Shown here: in pieces, positions 16,767 through 25,900 of the stretch
Layout of the letters: the number at the start of each line of letters is the position of its first letter
Numbering within the stretch: position 1 is the stretch's first letter
Source: Alkalihalobacillus sp. CinArs1
GTDB taxonomy: Bacteria > Bacillota > Bacilli > Bacillales > Guptibacillaceae
Reading direction: 5' to 3'
DNA length: 64,000 nt
Assembly: GCF_947387515.1 (NCBI RefSeq)
Contig: NZ_CANDOB010000002.1
Span: 434,001-498,000, forward strand
Notes under the pieces: model-generated
What the model saw: the letters and a program-made list of their open reading frames with translations, nothing else
Databases searched by the model: none
Told to the model about the DNA's origin: nothing
Position numbers and translations under genes: made by a program

Positions 16767-17927
16767 ATGCTGAAGTTAATACAACAAACAAACGTCTACG
16801 CACCGGACTTTTTAGGAAAAAAAGATGTGCTGATTGCGGGTGACCGTATCGTCACGATCGAGGATTCGATCGAGTTGAGCGGCGTGGAGTTTGAAACCAT
16901 CGATGGGACAGGCACCTCGTGCGTGCCTGGTTTCATCGATCGACACGTTCATATCACAGGCGGTGGAGGTGAAGGGGGCTTCTCCTCTTCGACCCCTGAA
17001 GTTCAGCTAGGTACGCTCGTTAGAAGCGGGATCACGACGGTCGTTGGATTGCTTGGAACAAACGACATCGGACGAAACACGAAGAACTTGCTGTCGAAGG
17101 CGAAGGCGTTAAGGGAAGAGGGCATGAACGCCTACATGTTAACCGGTGGCTATGGGTATCCATCGAATACCATTACCGGCGACCTGCGTGAAGATATTCT
17201 TTTCTTTCAAGAAGTGCTCGGATTGAAGCTTGCAATCGAGGATCATCGTTCTTCTTACGTCACGAACGAAGAACTGAAGCGTCTTGCTAGCTACACGAGG
17301 GTTGCTTCGATGCTCGCTAAGAAAAAAGGATTCGTTCACCTTCACATGGGAAGCGGGAAGAATCACTACGAGCAAATCTATGAAGTACTTGAAGAAACAG
17401 ATTTTCCGATCAGCCTCTTCAGTCCAACGCATATTAATCGAACGGAAAGTCTATTGGAAGCTTCCATCGAGTTTGGCCGTCGCGGTGGATTGCTAGATAT
17501 CACGACGAACACGGTCACGAAAACAAGTACCGGGTCGTTAAGCCCAGCACAGGCGATGCAGTACCTTATTGAAAACGGGGTGCCGACAGAGAACATCACG
17601 ATGAGCTCCGATGCGAATGGTAGTCTTCCATCATTTGATCATGATGGAAACTTGAACGGCCTTGCGGTGGCAGGATTTGAACCATCGCTACAAGCGTTCA
17701 AAGAACTCGTTCAAGGATGCGGACTTCCATTAGAAGAAGCGCTCAAACCGTTTACGATCACGCCTGCAAAGGGACTTGGACTAGCTGATGAGCGTGGCTC
17801 ACTCCTTGAAGGAAATTACGCAGACATACTTCTCCTTGATGAAGAGCTGAACATAAAGGACGTATATATCAACGGATCTGCTTTTATGAGAGAATACGAG
17901 ATAACAAGATCAGGCGTGTTCGAATAG
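16767..17927 (+). CDS. iadA: Isoaspartyl dipeptidase (beta-aspartyl peptidase)
   Basis: 386-residue amidohydrolase-superfamily enzyme. The N-terminal metal ligands are in FIDRHVHITGGGGEGGFSSSTPE, with GITTVVGLLGT, LTGGYGYPS and the later HLHMGSG (metal histidine) and TMSSDANGS (catalytic aspartate) motifs, matching E. coli IadA (390 aa). It hydrolyses beta-aspartyl dipeptides from damaged proteins to aspartate and an amino acid. GACAGGAGGATC lies before the ATG. It sits 24 bases after the NhaC-like gene and 25 before the activator start, so the three form one sigma-54-driven operon for scavenging beta-aspartyl peptides. Confidence 0.9.
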   Translation: MLKLIQQTNVYAPDFLGKKDVLIAGDRIVTIEDSIELSGVEFETIDGTGTSCVPGFIDRHVHITGGGGEGGFSSSTPEVQLGTLVRSGITTVVGLLGTNDIGRNTKNLLSKAKALREEGMNAYMLTGGYGYPSNTITGDLREDILFFQEVLGLKLAIEDHRSSYVTNEELKRLASYTRVASMLAKKKGFVHLHMGSGKNHYEQIYEVLEETDFPISLFSPTHINRTESLLEASIEFGRRGGLLDITTNTVTKTSTGSLSPAQAMQYLIENGVPTENITMSSDANGSLPSFDHDGNLNGLAVAGFEPSLQAFKELVQGCGLPLEEALKPFTITPAKGLGLADERGSLLEGNYADILLLDEELNIKDVYINGSAFMREYEITRSGVFE

Positions 17928-17952
17928 ATACAGAATGAGAGGTAGCTTGCAT

Positions 17953-19959
17953 ATGAAAGAACTCATCGTCATTTCATTAGGAGAAAATACATTACATAGT
18001 GTCGTCGAACAGGTAAAACGGTATCTCGGGAACAACGTGGTCGTGAAAGGGTATGCGATTGAAAGAGGCATTCATCAACGCTTTGAAAACAGCGTTGTCC
18101 TCGTCACAGGTGAAACTGTTTTGAACCTTGCTGCTGACTATATAAAAGGGGCGAAGAAAATTATCGTCGCGAGAAGAGCTCTTAGCTATGATTTTATCGA
18201 ACCTGTATTTTCGCTAAAAGAAAAGACGGATGTTCTTCTTGTGAACGATACGAAAGAAAGCTGTCTCGAAGCGATGGATCAGTTGAAGAGCCACGGTTTT
18301 CAATCGCTTTCGCTCCATCCTTACTATCCAGGCATCGATGGCTATCCAACGTGCCAGGTCGCAATCACACCAGGGGAGAGCCAGCTTGTTCCGAAAGAAA
18401 TACATGACGTGATCGACATTGGAAATCGTCAGGTGGACATCACGACGATTACTGAAATCATGTTTGAGCTCGATCATCTGCACGAAGCAGGAACGCTCGC
18501 ATCGTCTGAGTTCGTAAGTGATATCATCGGCTTAACGAAATACCTATCAACGTTGAACCAGAAGTACGATCAATCGAACCTCCTGTTAACGACGATTTTT
18601 GATAAGTTCGGAAAGGCCTTGCTGTTCTGTGATGATGACGGAAACATCATGTATTCGAATGAAAAGATGAACTGGATGCTGAACGATACGCCTCGGAAGC
18701 AGCCTACGATCAGCGATTTTCTTGGAGAAGAATTTCAGTTTAAAACGGATGGCGAACATGAGGACGAAGTGGTCGAACTTAACGGGAATACGTACATCGT
18801 CTCCGTCGATCGGGTCGAGAATGAAGAAGGCGTCATCTGCTATTTACTTGAGATTGAAAACTACGATACGTTAAAGGAACTCGACACGGTCATTCGATCA
18901 AAAATCAAAAACAAGAAGTTTGTCGCGCGCTACGATTTTCATCACCTTTATTCGCGAAATGAAAAGATGATGGAGATGACAGCGTTAGCGAAGCGAATGG
19001 CGAAACGTCATGCGGCAATTTTGATTCAGGGCGAAAGCGGGACTGGAAAAGAGCTGCTCGCTCAGGCGATCCACAATGAATCGCTCCGGTCACACCAGCC
19101 CTTTGTTCCGGTGAACTTCGCTGCGCTATCGCCAACTATTTTAGAAAGTGAGCTGTTCGGTTACGAAGAAGGCGCGTTTACTGGGGCTGTGAAAGGTGGA
19201 AAGCGGGGCTTGTTTGAAGAGGCGCACAACGGCACGATCTTCATGGATGAAATCGGTGATGCGCCGCTCGATCTTCAGGTGAAGCTATTGCGGGTTCTCC
19301 AAGAAGGAAGCGTGAGACGCGTCGGTGGAACGGAACAAGTGCCGATCGACGTGAGGATCATAGCCGCGACGAATCTTGATCTTGAAGAAAAAGTTCAAGA
19401 AGGCTCGTTCAGACAGGATCTCTACTACAGGCTTAACGTGTTACCGTTGAACACCCTTCCACTGCGGGAAAGGCGAGAAGATATTCTCCCGTTGATGCAT
19501 CACTATCTTAATACGTTCACGGAAGAAGAAGTGTATCACGCCAATGAATATATTGAGAAAGATGCCGTGGATTTCTTGATCCAACACCCATGGCCAGGGA
19601 ACGTGAGAGAGCTGATCAACGTTGTTGAATACATCGTGAGCATGAAGCTCCCAAATGAACGAATTGCGCTCCGTGATCTTCCGCGCTATTTCTTGAAGGA
19701 AGCGGAGGTATCGCCACGCCCGGTCAGTGTATTAAGTGAGAAGGAAGAAGTTCTTCTCATGATTCATAAAAAATATGGCATCGGCCGAAGAAAAATCGTA
19801 TCGGAGCTTAAGAACAAAGGAATCGTGATAGGAGAGGGGAAAGTAAAACGTGTGCTCAGTGAGCTCCGCGATAAAGGGTTTATTGAAGTGAACAAAGGCG
19901 TTAGGGGATGTATGATTACGGATGATGGTGTTAATGAAGTACGGGCGTTGTTGAGGTAG
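17953..19959 (+). CDS. Sigma-54-dependent transcriptional activator
   Basis: 668 residues in four parts: an N-terminal PrpR-like sensory domain (about 1-170), a PAS-like segment (about 205-310, LLFCDDDGNIMYSNEKMNW), the AAA+ sigma-54 interaction domain (Walker A GESGTGKE near 360, the sigma-54 contact loop GAFTGA near 407, Walker B FMDEIGD) and a C-terminal DNA-binding region. The last part is not the usual Fis-type helix-turn-helix but a winged helix (EEVLLMIHKKYGIGRRKIVSELK...). I prefer ATG 17953, ten bases after AGAGGTAG, over ATG 17935. It probably activates the sigma-54 promoter at 15231, sensing a beta-aspartyl compound or amino acid. Confidence 0.88.
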   Translation: MKELIVISLGENTLHSVVEQVKRYLGNNVVVKGYAIERGIHQRFENSVVLVTGETVLNLAADYIKGAKKIIVARRALSYDFIEPVFSLKEKTDVLLVNDTKESCLEAMDQLKSHGFQSLSLHPYYPGIDGYPTCQVAITPGESQLVPKEIHDVIDIGNRQVDITTITEIMFELDHLHEAGTLASSEFVSDIIGLTKYLSTLNQKYDQSNLLLTTIFDKFGKALLFCDDDGNIMYSNEKMNWMLNDTPRKQPTISDFLGEEFQFKTDGEHEDEVVELNGNTYIVSVDRVENEEGVICYLLEIENYDTLKELDTVIRSKIKNKKFVARYDFHHLYSRNEKMMEMTALAKRMAKRHAAILIQGESGTGKELLAQAIHNESLRSHQPFVPVNFAALSPTILESELFGYEEGAFTGAVKGGKRGLFEEAHNGTIFMDEIGDAPLDLQVKLLRVLQEGSVRRVGGTEQVPIDVRIIAATNLDLEEKVQEGSFRQDLYYRLNVLPLNTLPLRERREDILPLMHHYLNTFTEEEVYHANEYIEKDAVDFLIQHPWPGNVRELINVVEYIVSMKLPNERIALRDLPRYFLKEAEVSPRPVSVLSEKEEVLLMIHKKYGIGRRKIVSELKNKGIVIGEGKVKRVLSELRDKGFIEVNKGVRGCMITDDGVNEVRALLR

Positions 19960-19979
19960 GAGTCGCCCGAACCTACCTC
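19953..19979. terminator. Hairpin overlapping two convergent gene ends
   Basis: GAGGTAGG (19953-19960) pairs with CCTACCTC (19972-19979). It overlaps the ends of both convergent genes and lacks a long T run, so it is at best a weak bidirectional terminator. Confidence 0.35.
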
Positions 19980-20508
19980 ACAACGTATATTCTAACTGAA
20001 GATCCAGCGGTTCACGGTTGTAAATGTCTTCGTTCATTTCTTCCGCGAGCACGCACCCCATACTGAAATAGAAGCGCTGCGTTTCGATCGACGGGTGCGC
20101 GCCTATGTACAATTTCTCAGCACCAAGCTGCTTTGCGACGTTGGTCACGACGTTGAAAAGCTTCCTGCCAATACCATTCCCGCGATGTTCTGAAGAGACG
20201 TGGATGTAGGATAGCTCTCGGTAGCGGGATCGGTCTCCGAATACTTCTGATTCGATGACGGCAAAACCTACAACAGTCGTATCCATATTCGCAATGATCA
20301 CTGCGCCACCGCCTTCAGTCACATCTCGAAAGTGCTGGACGATTTCTCGCTTACGGGTTAGGGACCATTTGTCTTTGAAGTGATCTTCTTTTTCGACGAG
20401 ACTTCCATTTTCGTTCACGAGCACGCGCGATGTTTCTTGGTTTCTATTAAACGTGTCTAGCATAGAAGGGTATAGATCAGACGGGGTGATTTGCTTGATC
20501 GTGAGCAT
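19978..20508 (-). CDS. GNAT family N-acetyltransferase
   Basis: 176 residues with the acetyl-CoA-binding motif A SSEHRGNGIGRKLFNVV (R/Q-x-x-G-x-G/A) in the middle and the C-terminal LYIGAHPSIETQRFYFSMG block. The substrate is unknown; GNAT enzymes transfer acetyl groups to amines of small molecules or proteins. AGGAGTG precedes the ATG (minus strand). It is downstream of, and in the same direction as, the CGNR regulator gene. Confidence 0.8.
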   Translation of the reverse strand: MLTIKQITPSDLYPSMLDTFNRNQETSRVLVNENGSLVEKEDHFKDKWSLTRKREIVQHFRDVTEGGGAVIIANMDTTVVGFAVIESEVFGDRSRYRELSYIHVSSEHRGNGIGRKLFNVVTNVAKQLGAEKLYIGAHPSIETQRFYFSMGCVLAEEMNEDIYNREPLDLQLEYTL

Positions 20509-20530
20509 TGTTTCACTCCTCTACAGAAAA

Positions 20531-20562
20531 TAAGGATGAGGTCCCAAGTGGCCTCATCCTTT
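20531..20562 (-). terminator. Terminator between CGNR and GNAT genes
   Basis: AAGGATGAGG and CCTCATCCTT form a ten-base stem that overlaps the stop codon of the minus-strand CGNR gene; on that strand it is followed by ATTTTC. Confidence 0.6.
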
Positions 20563-21123
20563 GTTTTGGGACATTTTTGTTTTTTGATAATGCTTCTTCG
20601 CCTTCGTGCGATTTCCGCAAACCTCCATGGAGCACCATTTTCGCTTTCCTTTTTGATTCACAAAAAAAGCGAGGCATTCGTCATTTTCGCATGCTTTAAC
20701 CTTTGTTAACGTCCCACTTTCCTGAAGCTCCAGCATTGAAAGCGCGATGATCGAGAGAAGTCCGTTCGTACCACCTTGTGAAGGGAGTGGAGTTAGGCTT
20801 CCGTCTTCTATGATAAAAGAAAGCGGTGCTGTTTCCGTCATCGTGCTCAGCACGCCGATCACGTTTTCATCTTCCTCAGCAAAGTACGCGCGACACTGAT
20901 CACGAAAGTTTCTAAGATCGTTCATATGGAGAGGACCTTCATTGATCCGCTCTACCTGTCTAGTTGTTAGTAATCCCTTTTCCCTCATCAACTCGATCCA
21001 TTCCAAGCCATCCGATGCTGTTGCTAACAGATCTGTCGGACTACTTTCATGCATCTTCATCGTGTTCATCAAGTTGATGAAGAGGTGATCAGAGAAATGT
21101 GGAAAATTCGTTTGTTGATTCAT
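20554..21123 (-). CDS. CGNR zinc-finger / ABATE domain regulator
   Basis: 189 residues. The C-terminal zinc finger ACENDECLAFFVNQKGKRKWCSMEVCGNR is the CGNR motif (four cysteines), and the N-terminal 120 residues are the ABATE ligand-binding-like domain. The family is believed to be stress-responsive transcriptional regulators in actinobacteria and bacilli, with no well-characterised ligand. The start MNQQTNFPHFSDH at 21123 has AAAGGTG upstream and avoids overlap with the thioredoxin promoter. It is divergent from thioredoxin; the palindrome in the intergenic region may be its binding site (inference). Confidence 0.85.
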   Translation of the reverse strand: MNQQTNFPHFSDHLFINLMNTMKMHESSPTDLLATASDGLEWIELMREKGLLTTRQVERINEGPLHMNDLRNFRDQCRAYFAEEDENVIGVLSTMTETAPLSFIIEDGSLTPLPSQGGTNGLLSIIALSMLELQESGTLTKVKACENDECLAFFVNQKGKRKWCSMEVCGNRTKAKKHYQKTKMSQNKG

Positions 21124-21149
21124 TATGAGACACACCTTTTGCGTTATCT

Positions 21150-21178
21150 TTGACAACGATTATAACATAATGTATTAT
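21150..21178 (+). promoter_or_regulatory. Sigma-A promoter of trxA
   Basis: Consensus TTGACA (21150-21155), exactly 17 bases, then TATTAT (21173-21178), 54 bases before the thioredoxin start. Confidence 0.8.
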
Positions 21179-21210
21179 TCTAACCACTAAATAAATTTTT
21201 AGTAGTTAGA
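21179..21210. promoter_or_regulatory. Inverted repeat in the trxA leader
   Basis: Arms TCTAACCACTAAA (21179-21191) and TTTAGTAGTTAGA (21198-21210) pair at 12 of 13 positions. The element starts right after the -10 box, the place for a repressor operator or a 5' mRNA hairpin. Confidence 0.5.
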
Positions 21211-21231
21211 TTCAAAAAGAGGAGAGATAAC

Positions 21232-21543
21232 ATGGCAGTACAACAAGTAACAGACCATAACTTTGAAGCAGAAACAAAAGAAGGACTCGTTTTAGCAGAT
21301 CTAGGTGCACCTTGGTGTGGCCCTTGTAAAATGATCGCACCCGTTCTCGATGAACTTGATGAAGAAGAAAAAGACCTAAAAGTCGTAAAGCTTGACGTCG
21401 ATTCAAACCCTGAAACAGCACGCAAGTACGACGTAATGAGCATCCCGACGCTACTATTCTTTAAAGACGGCGAACTCGTTGATAACGCAGTTGGCTTCCG
21501 TACGAAAGAAGAACTAGCATCGATCGCGAAGAAACACGGCTAA
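21232..21543 (+). CDS. trxA: Thioredoxin
   Basis: 103 residues with the active site LGAPWCGPCKMIAP (cysteines about 29 and 32), the LDVDSNPETARKYDVMSIPTLLFFKDGE cis-proline region and a C-terminal helix. It reduces protein disulfides in the cytoplasm using thioredoxin reductase. AAGAGGAGAGAT precedes the ATG. The AP before the CGPC motif (rather than AE or AT) is a small deviation, so this may be one of several thioredoxins in the genome. A strong terminator follows. Confidence 0.93.
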   Translation: MAVQQVTDHNFEAETKEGLVLADLGAPWCGPCKMIAPVLDELDEEEKDLKVVKLDVDSNPETARKYDVMSIPTLLFFKDGELVDNAVGFRTKEELASIAKKHG

Positions 21544-21553
21544 ACGATAAAGA

Positions 21554-21592
21554 AAGTAGCGCCTCTTATGGAAGTGGCGCTACTTTTTTTGT
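21554..21592 (+). terminator. Terminator of trxA
   Basis: AAGTAGCGCC and GGCGCTACTT form the stem, followed by seven T residues, ten bases past the stop. It could also serve the convergent XRE gene. Confidence 0.9.
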
Positions 21593-21606
21593 ATGTATGC
21601 TAGTTT

Positions 21607-22197
21607 CTACATTCTTCCTGCAATATTCGAACCTATTGCCAACAAAATGATAGCAGCCATCATAAATTGGAAGAAAAACAGAACAGAAATTGTTTCGTGG
21701 CCAAGGTAATCAAGGGTGATTCCATTGATTGTAAAGATACCGATTGCGACCGTTAAGAAAATGGTTGTGAATTTGCTTACCCTCGCATCTACTCGTTCAT
21801 CACGACTAGGATGCTTCGGTTTTTCCTGTTTAGACTTGTAGTTTGATATTCCTATTCCAATGAGAGAACCAACTAGTCCTGCCAATATAGGAGCGAAGTA
21901 GTCTAGGCTTCCTGTAAAGTAAGCGATAAAAAACAGAACAACAATTGCAATGAGGGTAAAGGGAACAGCCTTACTCTTTTTCTTCTCCTTTTGCTTACTC
22001 TCATCAAATTGAAATAATTCTTCCACAGATGTATTGAGATATGTACTAATCTTTAAAGCTAGTTCCAAGCTAGGGTGATACTTATTTTCTTCGAACGCGA
22101 TGATGGTTCTCTTCGTCACTTGTATTTCTTCTGCCAAATCTAGTTGTGAAACGTTGAGCTGTCTTCTTACTTCCTTAATACGATTTTCAACGAGCAA
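21607..22197 (-). CDS. XRE-family regulator with membrane-spanning C-terminus
   Basis: 196 residues: an N-terminal helix-turn-helix of the short YgzD/XRE type (RIKEVRRQLNVSQLDLAEEIQVTKRTIIAFEENKYHPSLELALKIS) then a basic linker and four hydrophobic segments (FTLIAIVVLFFIAYFTG; FAPILAGLVGSLIGIGI; FTTIFLTVAIGIFTING; VLFFFQFMMAAIILLAIG). Membrane-bound XRE regulators of this layout are widespread in Firmicutes, usually beside small membrane proteins. The start is taken as TTG 22197 because GGAGGTG lies nine bases before it; the longer frame to 22236 includes the ribosome binding site. No partner gene is evident. Confidence 0.8.
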   Translation of the reverse strand: MLVENRIKEVRRQLNVSQLDLAEEIQVTKRTIIAFEENKYHPSLELALKISTYLNTSVEELFQFDESKQKEKKKSKAVPFTLIAIVVLFFIAYFTGSLDYFAPILAGLVGSLIGIGISNYKSKQEKPKHPSRDERVDARVSKFTTIFLTVAIGIFTINGITLDYLGHETISVLFFFQFMMAAIILLAIGSNIAGRM

Positions 22198-22391
22198 TGG
22201 TGAGAGCACCTCCAGAAATATAGGTTGATAGATCAATCATAAGGTTATTAGCCAGAAAATGTAAGGTGTGAATTTTTAGGCAACTAGATCGGTGTTTTTG
22301 CAGCGAGTGTGCTGCCTCTTTCTGAATAGGTGTATGATAGGATGGAAGTAACGTTATACAGTAATCCATCGGGTTGTGAAAGGAAGCGGTA

Positions 22392-22856
22392 ATGATAAAT
22401 CATTCTAAGAAAGACATCATCCTAGCTCCATACCATCCAACGTACGGGGAACAAACGGTTTCGATGTGGAGGGAAAGTAAGGAACGAGCGTTAGGGCAGA
22501 AAGAAATTCATACGTTTGAAAACCATCTCCATTTCCTTAATCATGTTCTTTATAAGCAGTATGTGATTGAAATTGCGCTGCTGAATGATAAGGTTGTTGG
22601 TATGATTGTGTACAATCAAAACGAGATCAATCAGCTCTATATTCATGTCGATTATCAAGGGTTCGGGATTGGAAATGCTCTTCTACATAAAGCGAAAGCA
22701 CAGTCTGAAAGACTTACACTCTATACATTTGAAGTGAATACGAACGCACAGCGTTTTTACGAAAAGCACGGGTTTACGATCAACGGTCGAGGACATGAAA
22801 ACGAGGAGAATCTTCCTGATCTTTTGTATGAGTGGGTGGATGAAGAACGAGCTTGA
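22392..22856 (+). CDS. GNAT family N-acetyltransferase
   Basis: 154 residues with motif A YIHVDYQGFGIGNALLHKAKAQS (G-x-G at the acetyl-CoA site) and a C-terminal TFEVNTNAQRFYEKHGFTING block typical of GNAT enzymes. GTGAAAGGAAG precedes the ATG. It is monocistronic between an XRE regulator and an RND pump. The substrate is unknown. Confidence 0.8.
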   Translation: MINHSKKDIILAPYHPTYGEQTVSMWRESKERALGQKEIHTFENHLHFLNHVLYKQYVIEIALLNDKVVGMIVYNQNEINQLYIHVDYQGFGIGNALLHKAKAQSERLTLYTFEVNTNAQRFYEKHGFTINGRGHENEENLPDLLYEWVDEERA

Positions 22857-22860
22857 TAGA

Positions 22861-22907
22861 AAAGAAGAGCCTGGAGCGGCAGTCGCCACGTCCAAGCTCT
22901 TCTTTTT
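22861..22907. terminator. Bidirectional terminator between GNAT and RND genes
   Basis: AAGAAGAGCxTGGA and TCCAxGCTCTTCTT form a stem flanked by A-rich and T-rich tracts on both sides (AAAGAAG on the left, TTTTT on the right), between convergent genes. Confidence 0.85.
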
Positions 22908-25900
22908 AATTCGCGATCGTTTCTTGTTTCACATCTACCTGCGCAATTCGCTGTTTTTTCGATTTCTTAAAGTACAACAACTCATAAAACACTGGAACAA
23001 TTACAAGCGTCAGTACTGTCGCAACGGCAAGACCACCGATGACAACCACTGCGAGTGACTGCGAAACGAGGTTTCCGTCTCCTGCGTGGCCGAATAGGAG
23101 CGGGATCATCGCACAAATCGTTGCGATCGCGGTCATGATAACCGGGCGAAGGCGCGTTCCGCATGCTTCGATGATAGCGTCGCGGATGATCATCGTTTCT
23201 TCGTTTTGCTTCACGCGGTCGATCAAGACGATCGCGTTTGTGACGACGATTCCGATCAGCATCAGTGCTCCGATCAAGGCGGTTGCGTCCGCTGGAACGC
23301 CGGAGATGAGAAGTCCGAGCACGGCACCGATCGATGCGAGCGGAAGGGTAACAAGGATCGCGAGCGGTGCACGAAGCGTTTTAAACGTCAGCACCATCAC
23401 AAGGTATACGATTAAAATGGACGCAAGCATCGTGAGTCCAAGATCCTGGAAGTCGCTCGCCTGCTGCTGGGAAGCGCCTCCGGTATCGATGCTCATGCCT
23501 TCTGGTAAGTCGAGGTCGTTGATGATTTGCTGAATATCTTTTGAAACAACAGAAAGCTCTTCAGGCGTCACTTCTGCGGTCACCCTCGCATACAGGTCAC
23601 CATCTTTATGAAGAACCGTACTTGGCTTTTCCTCTTGCGTGATCGATGCGACGTCAGAAAGTGGTACGACCCCAGCGTTCGTTGTGATCGATAGCTCTTC
23701 TAGATCGCCTAGTGTATCCGGGGTAACGCCAGCGTTTAGAAAGACTGGTGTCGTTTGCTCATCGAGAGTGACCGTACCGAGCGGCTGCGGGTTCAGGAGG
23801 CTTCTGATCTGCATCGCTGCTTGCTGAGTGTTCGCTTTTTCAGTATCGATCTCGACTGTGTAGACAGGAGTCGTTTTATCCTGGTTGCTCGATACTTTCT
23901 GGACACCGTCAACGCCTTCGATCTTTTCCATGAGTGTTTCAGATGTGTTCAATATGTCTTTCGTGTCGTTTCCAACGACATCATACGTGATGGAGGAGTT
24001 GGAAGATCCGCCGAACATGGACGTCGGGTACGCTTCGATCTCCACGTTCTTTTCATCTTTTTTCGCTTCATTCACGTCTTCAATGAAGGCTTCCGCATCA
24101 GCACCTTCTTCCATGATGAAGGTGTACATGACCGTATCAGGATCGCTTACTTCGCCATACTGAGCGGCTTCTGTACTCGAGCCATACTGCGTGATGAAAT
24201 GCTCATAGCCTTCAATGTCTGTGAGTTCTTTTTCAAACGACAACATGCGTTCTTTGATTTCCTCTTCCGGCGTATCGCTCGGGAAGACCATGTCGACGAC
24301 AACGATAGAAGCGTCGCTAGCACCAGTTGCCGCTTTTGGCATGCTTACGTAAAGGCCGATTGAACCGAACAGGACGACGACCGCGACAAGAATCGGTACG
24401 AACTTATGGTTCAGTGACCATTTCAATACGCGCAAGTAGCCTTCAGGTCTCCGGTGTGGAGGAAGGGTCGTGTTCTTCAGCATCGCGCGGCTCAAGACCG
24501 GTACGACAGTAAGCGCAACAAGAAGCGATGCGAGCAATGAGTACGATACCGTTAGTGCGAACGGAAGGAGGAAAGCTTTTAGCGATCCGTTCACAAGTCC
24601 CATCGGAAGGAACACCGCAACGGTGATCAGTGTTGAAGACGTAATCGCCCGAGATACTTCTTTCGTTGCGTCGATGACGGTTGCTTTTGATAATCGTTCG
24701 TTCTGACTTTTTCTAAAGATGTTCTCGACAACAACGATGCTGTCATCCACGAGTCGCCCGACGGCTACCGCAATCCCACCAAGCGTCAGGATGTTAAGCG
24801 TGACGCCTGATAGCCAGAGAAGGAGCAGCGTGATGCCGAGTGAGAGCGGAATCGAGATCGCTGTCACGATCGTTGGCTTTAGTTTTCGTAAAAAGAGCAA
24901 AATCACGAGCGTCGCGAACAAGGCGCCGAGTCCAACTTCACGCACCATGCTGTTGACGGAACTCTTTACCATATCACCCGTTGTAAAAAGTGTCTGTGCT
25001 TCTACGTTACCATACGTGCTGTTGATCTCTTCAACGGTATCGACGACCTGATTCCCAGCCGTCACAGCACTCGCGTCGGTTTCTTTAAAAAGAATAACGG
25101 CGAGCGCTTCTTTTCCGTTCACTCTTGTGACCATGCTGTCTGATTTTACTTTTTCAACAGACGCAACGTCCGAGAGCTTAACGGCAGGCGCATCAGGGAT
25201 CTGAAGCGGCAACGCAAGGTTCTCAATTCCTTCTAACGAATCAAGGTCATCCGTTACGTTGATCGTGCTTTTCTGACCATCGATGTTACTCGTTCCTGCG
25301 GAGGCTGAGATGCTTTGTCCTTGGAGGACACCCATCACCGCATTCACAGGGATACCAAGTTCGGTCATCTTATCATTATCAAGGTTGATCTGAACGCGAG
25401 ACGTGTTTTCGCCCATCACGCTCGCTTGAGAAATCACATCGGTATTCTCAAACATCGGTCGGATCTCGTCTTTTACAAGTTCCGTGTTTTCTTTCGTTAA
25501 TCCGTCTTCAAACGTGACCGACACTTGACCGACTGGAATCATCGAGGTGTTCAGCTGAGAGACTTGAGGTGCTGAAACACCTTCTGGAAGCGAGATTGAT
25601 GCGATCGCATCGCTCACATTGTTCTTTGCGTCTTTCATCACCGTACTCGAGTCAAAGTTGATGACAATCTGTGAGTACCCTTCACCCGTGGTGGATAGGA
25701 CACTCGTTTTTCCTTCGATCGATGCGACGGCTTGCTCGATCGGTTCCGTGACAGATGACGTCATGGACCCAGCATCGTATCCTTGCCCAAACGTGACGAC
25801 GGTTACTTGCGGGTTGTCTGCTTCAGGCAAAAACTCCATCGGCAGCATGAAGTAGCTCACGGTTCCGACAAGCATCGTAATGACGATGAACAACCCCATC

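Noticed and set aside
20491-20709. Plus-strand frames of 63-72 aa over the CGNR gene end
   Set aside because: They overlap a strong minus-strand gene and its terminator and have no supporting signals.
23039-25855. Many open frames on the plus strand across the RND gene
   Set aside because: They are shadows of a 1011-residue RND gene in the opposite direction, with low-complexity composition and no ribosome binding sites.
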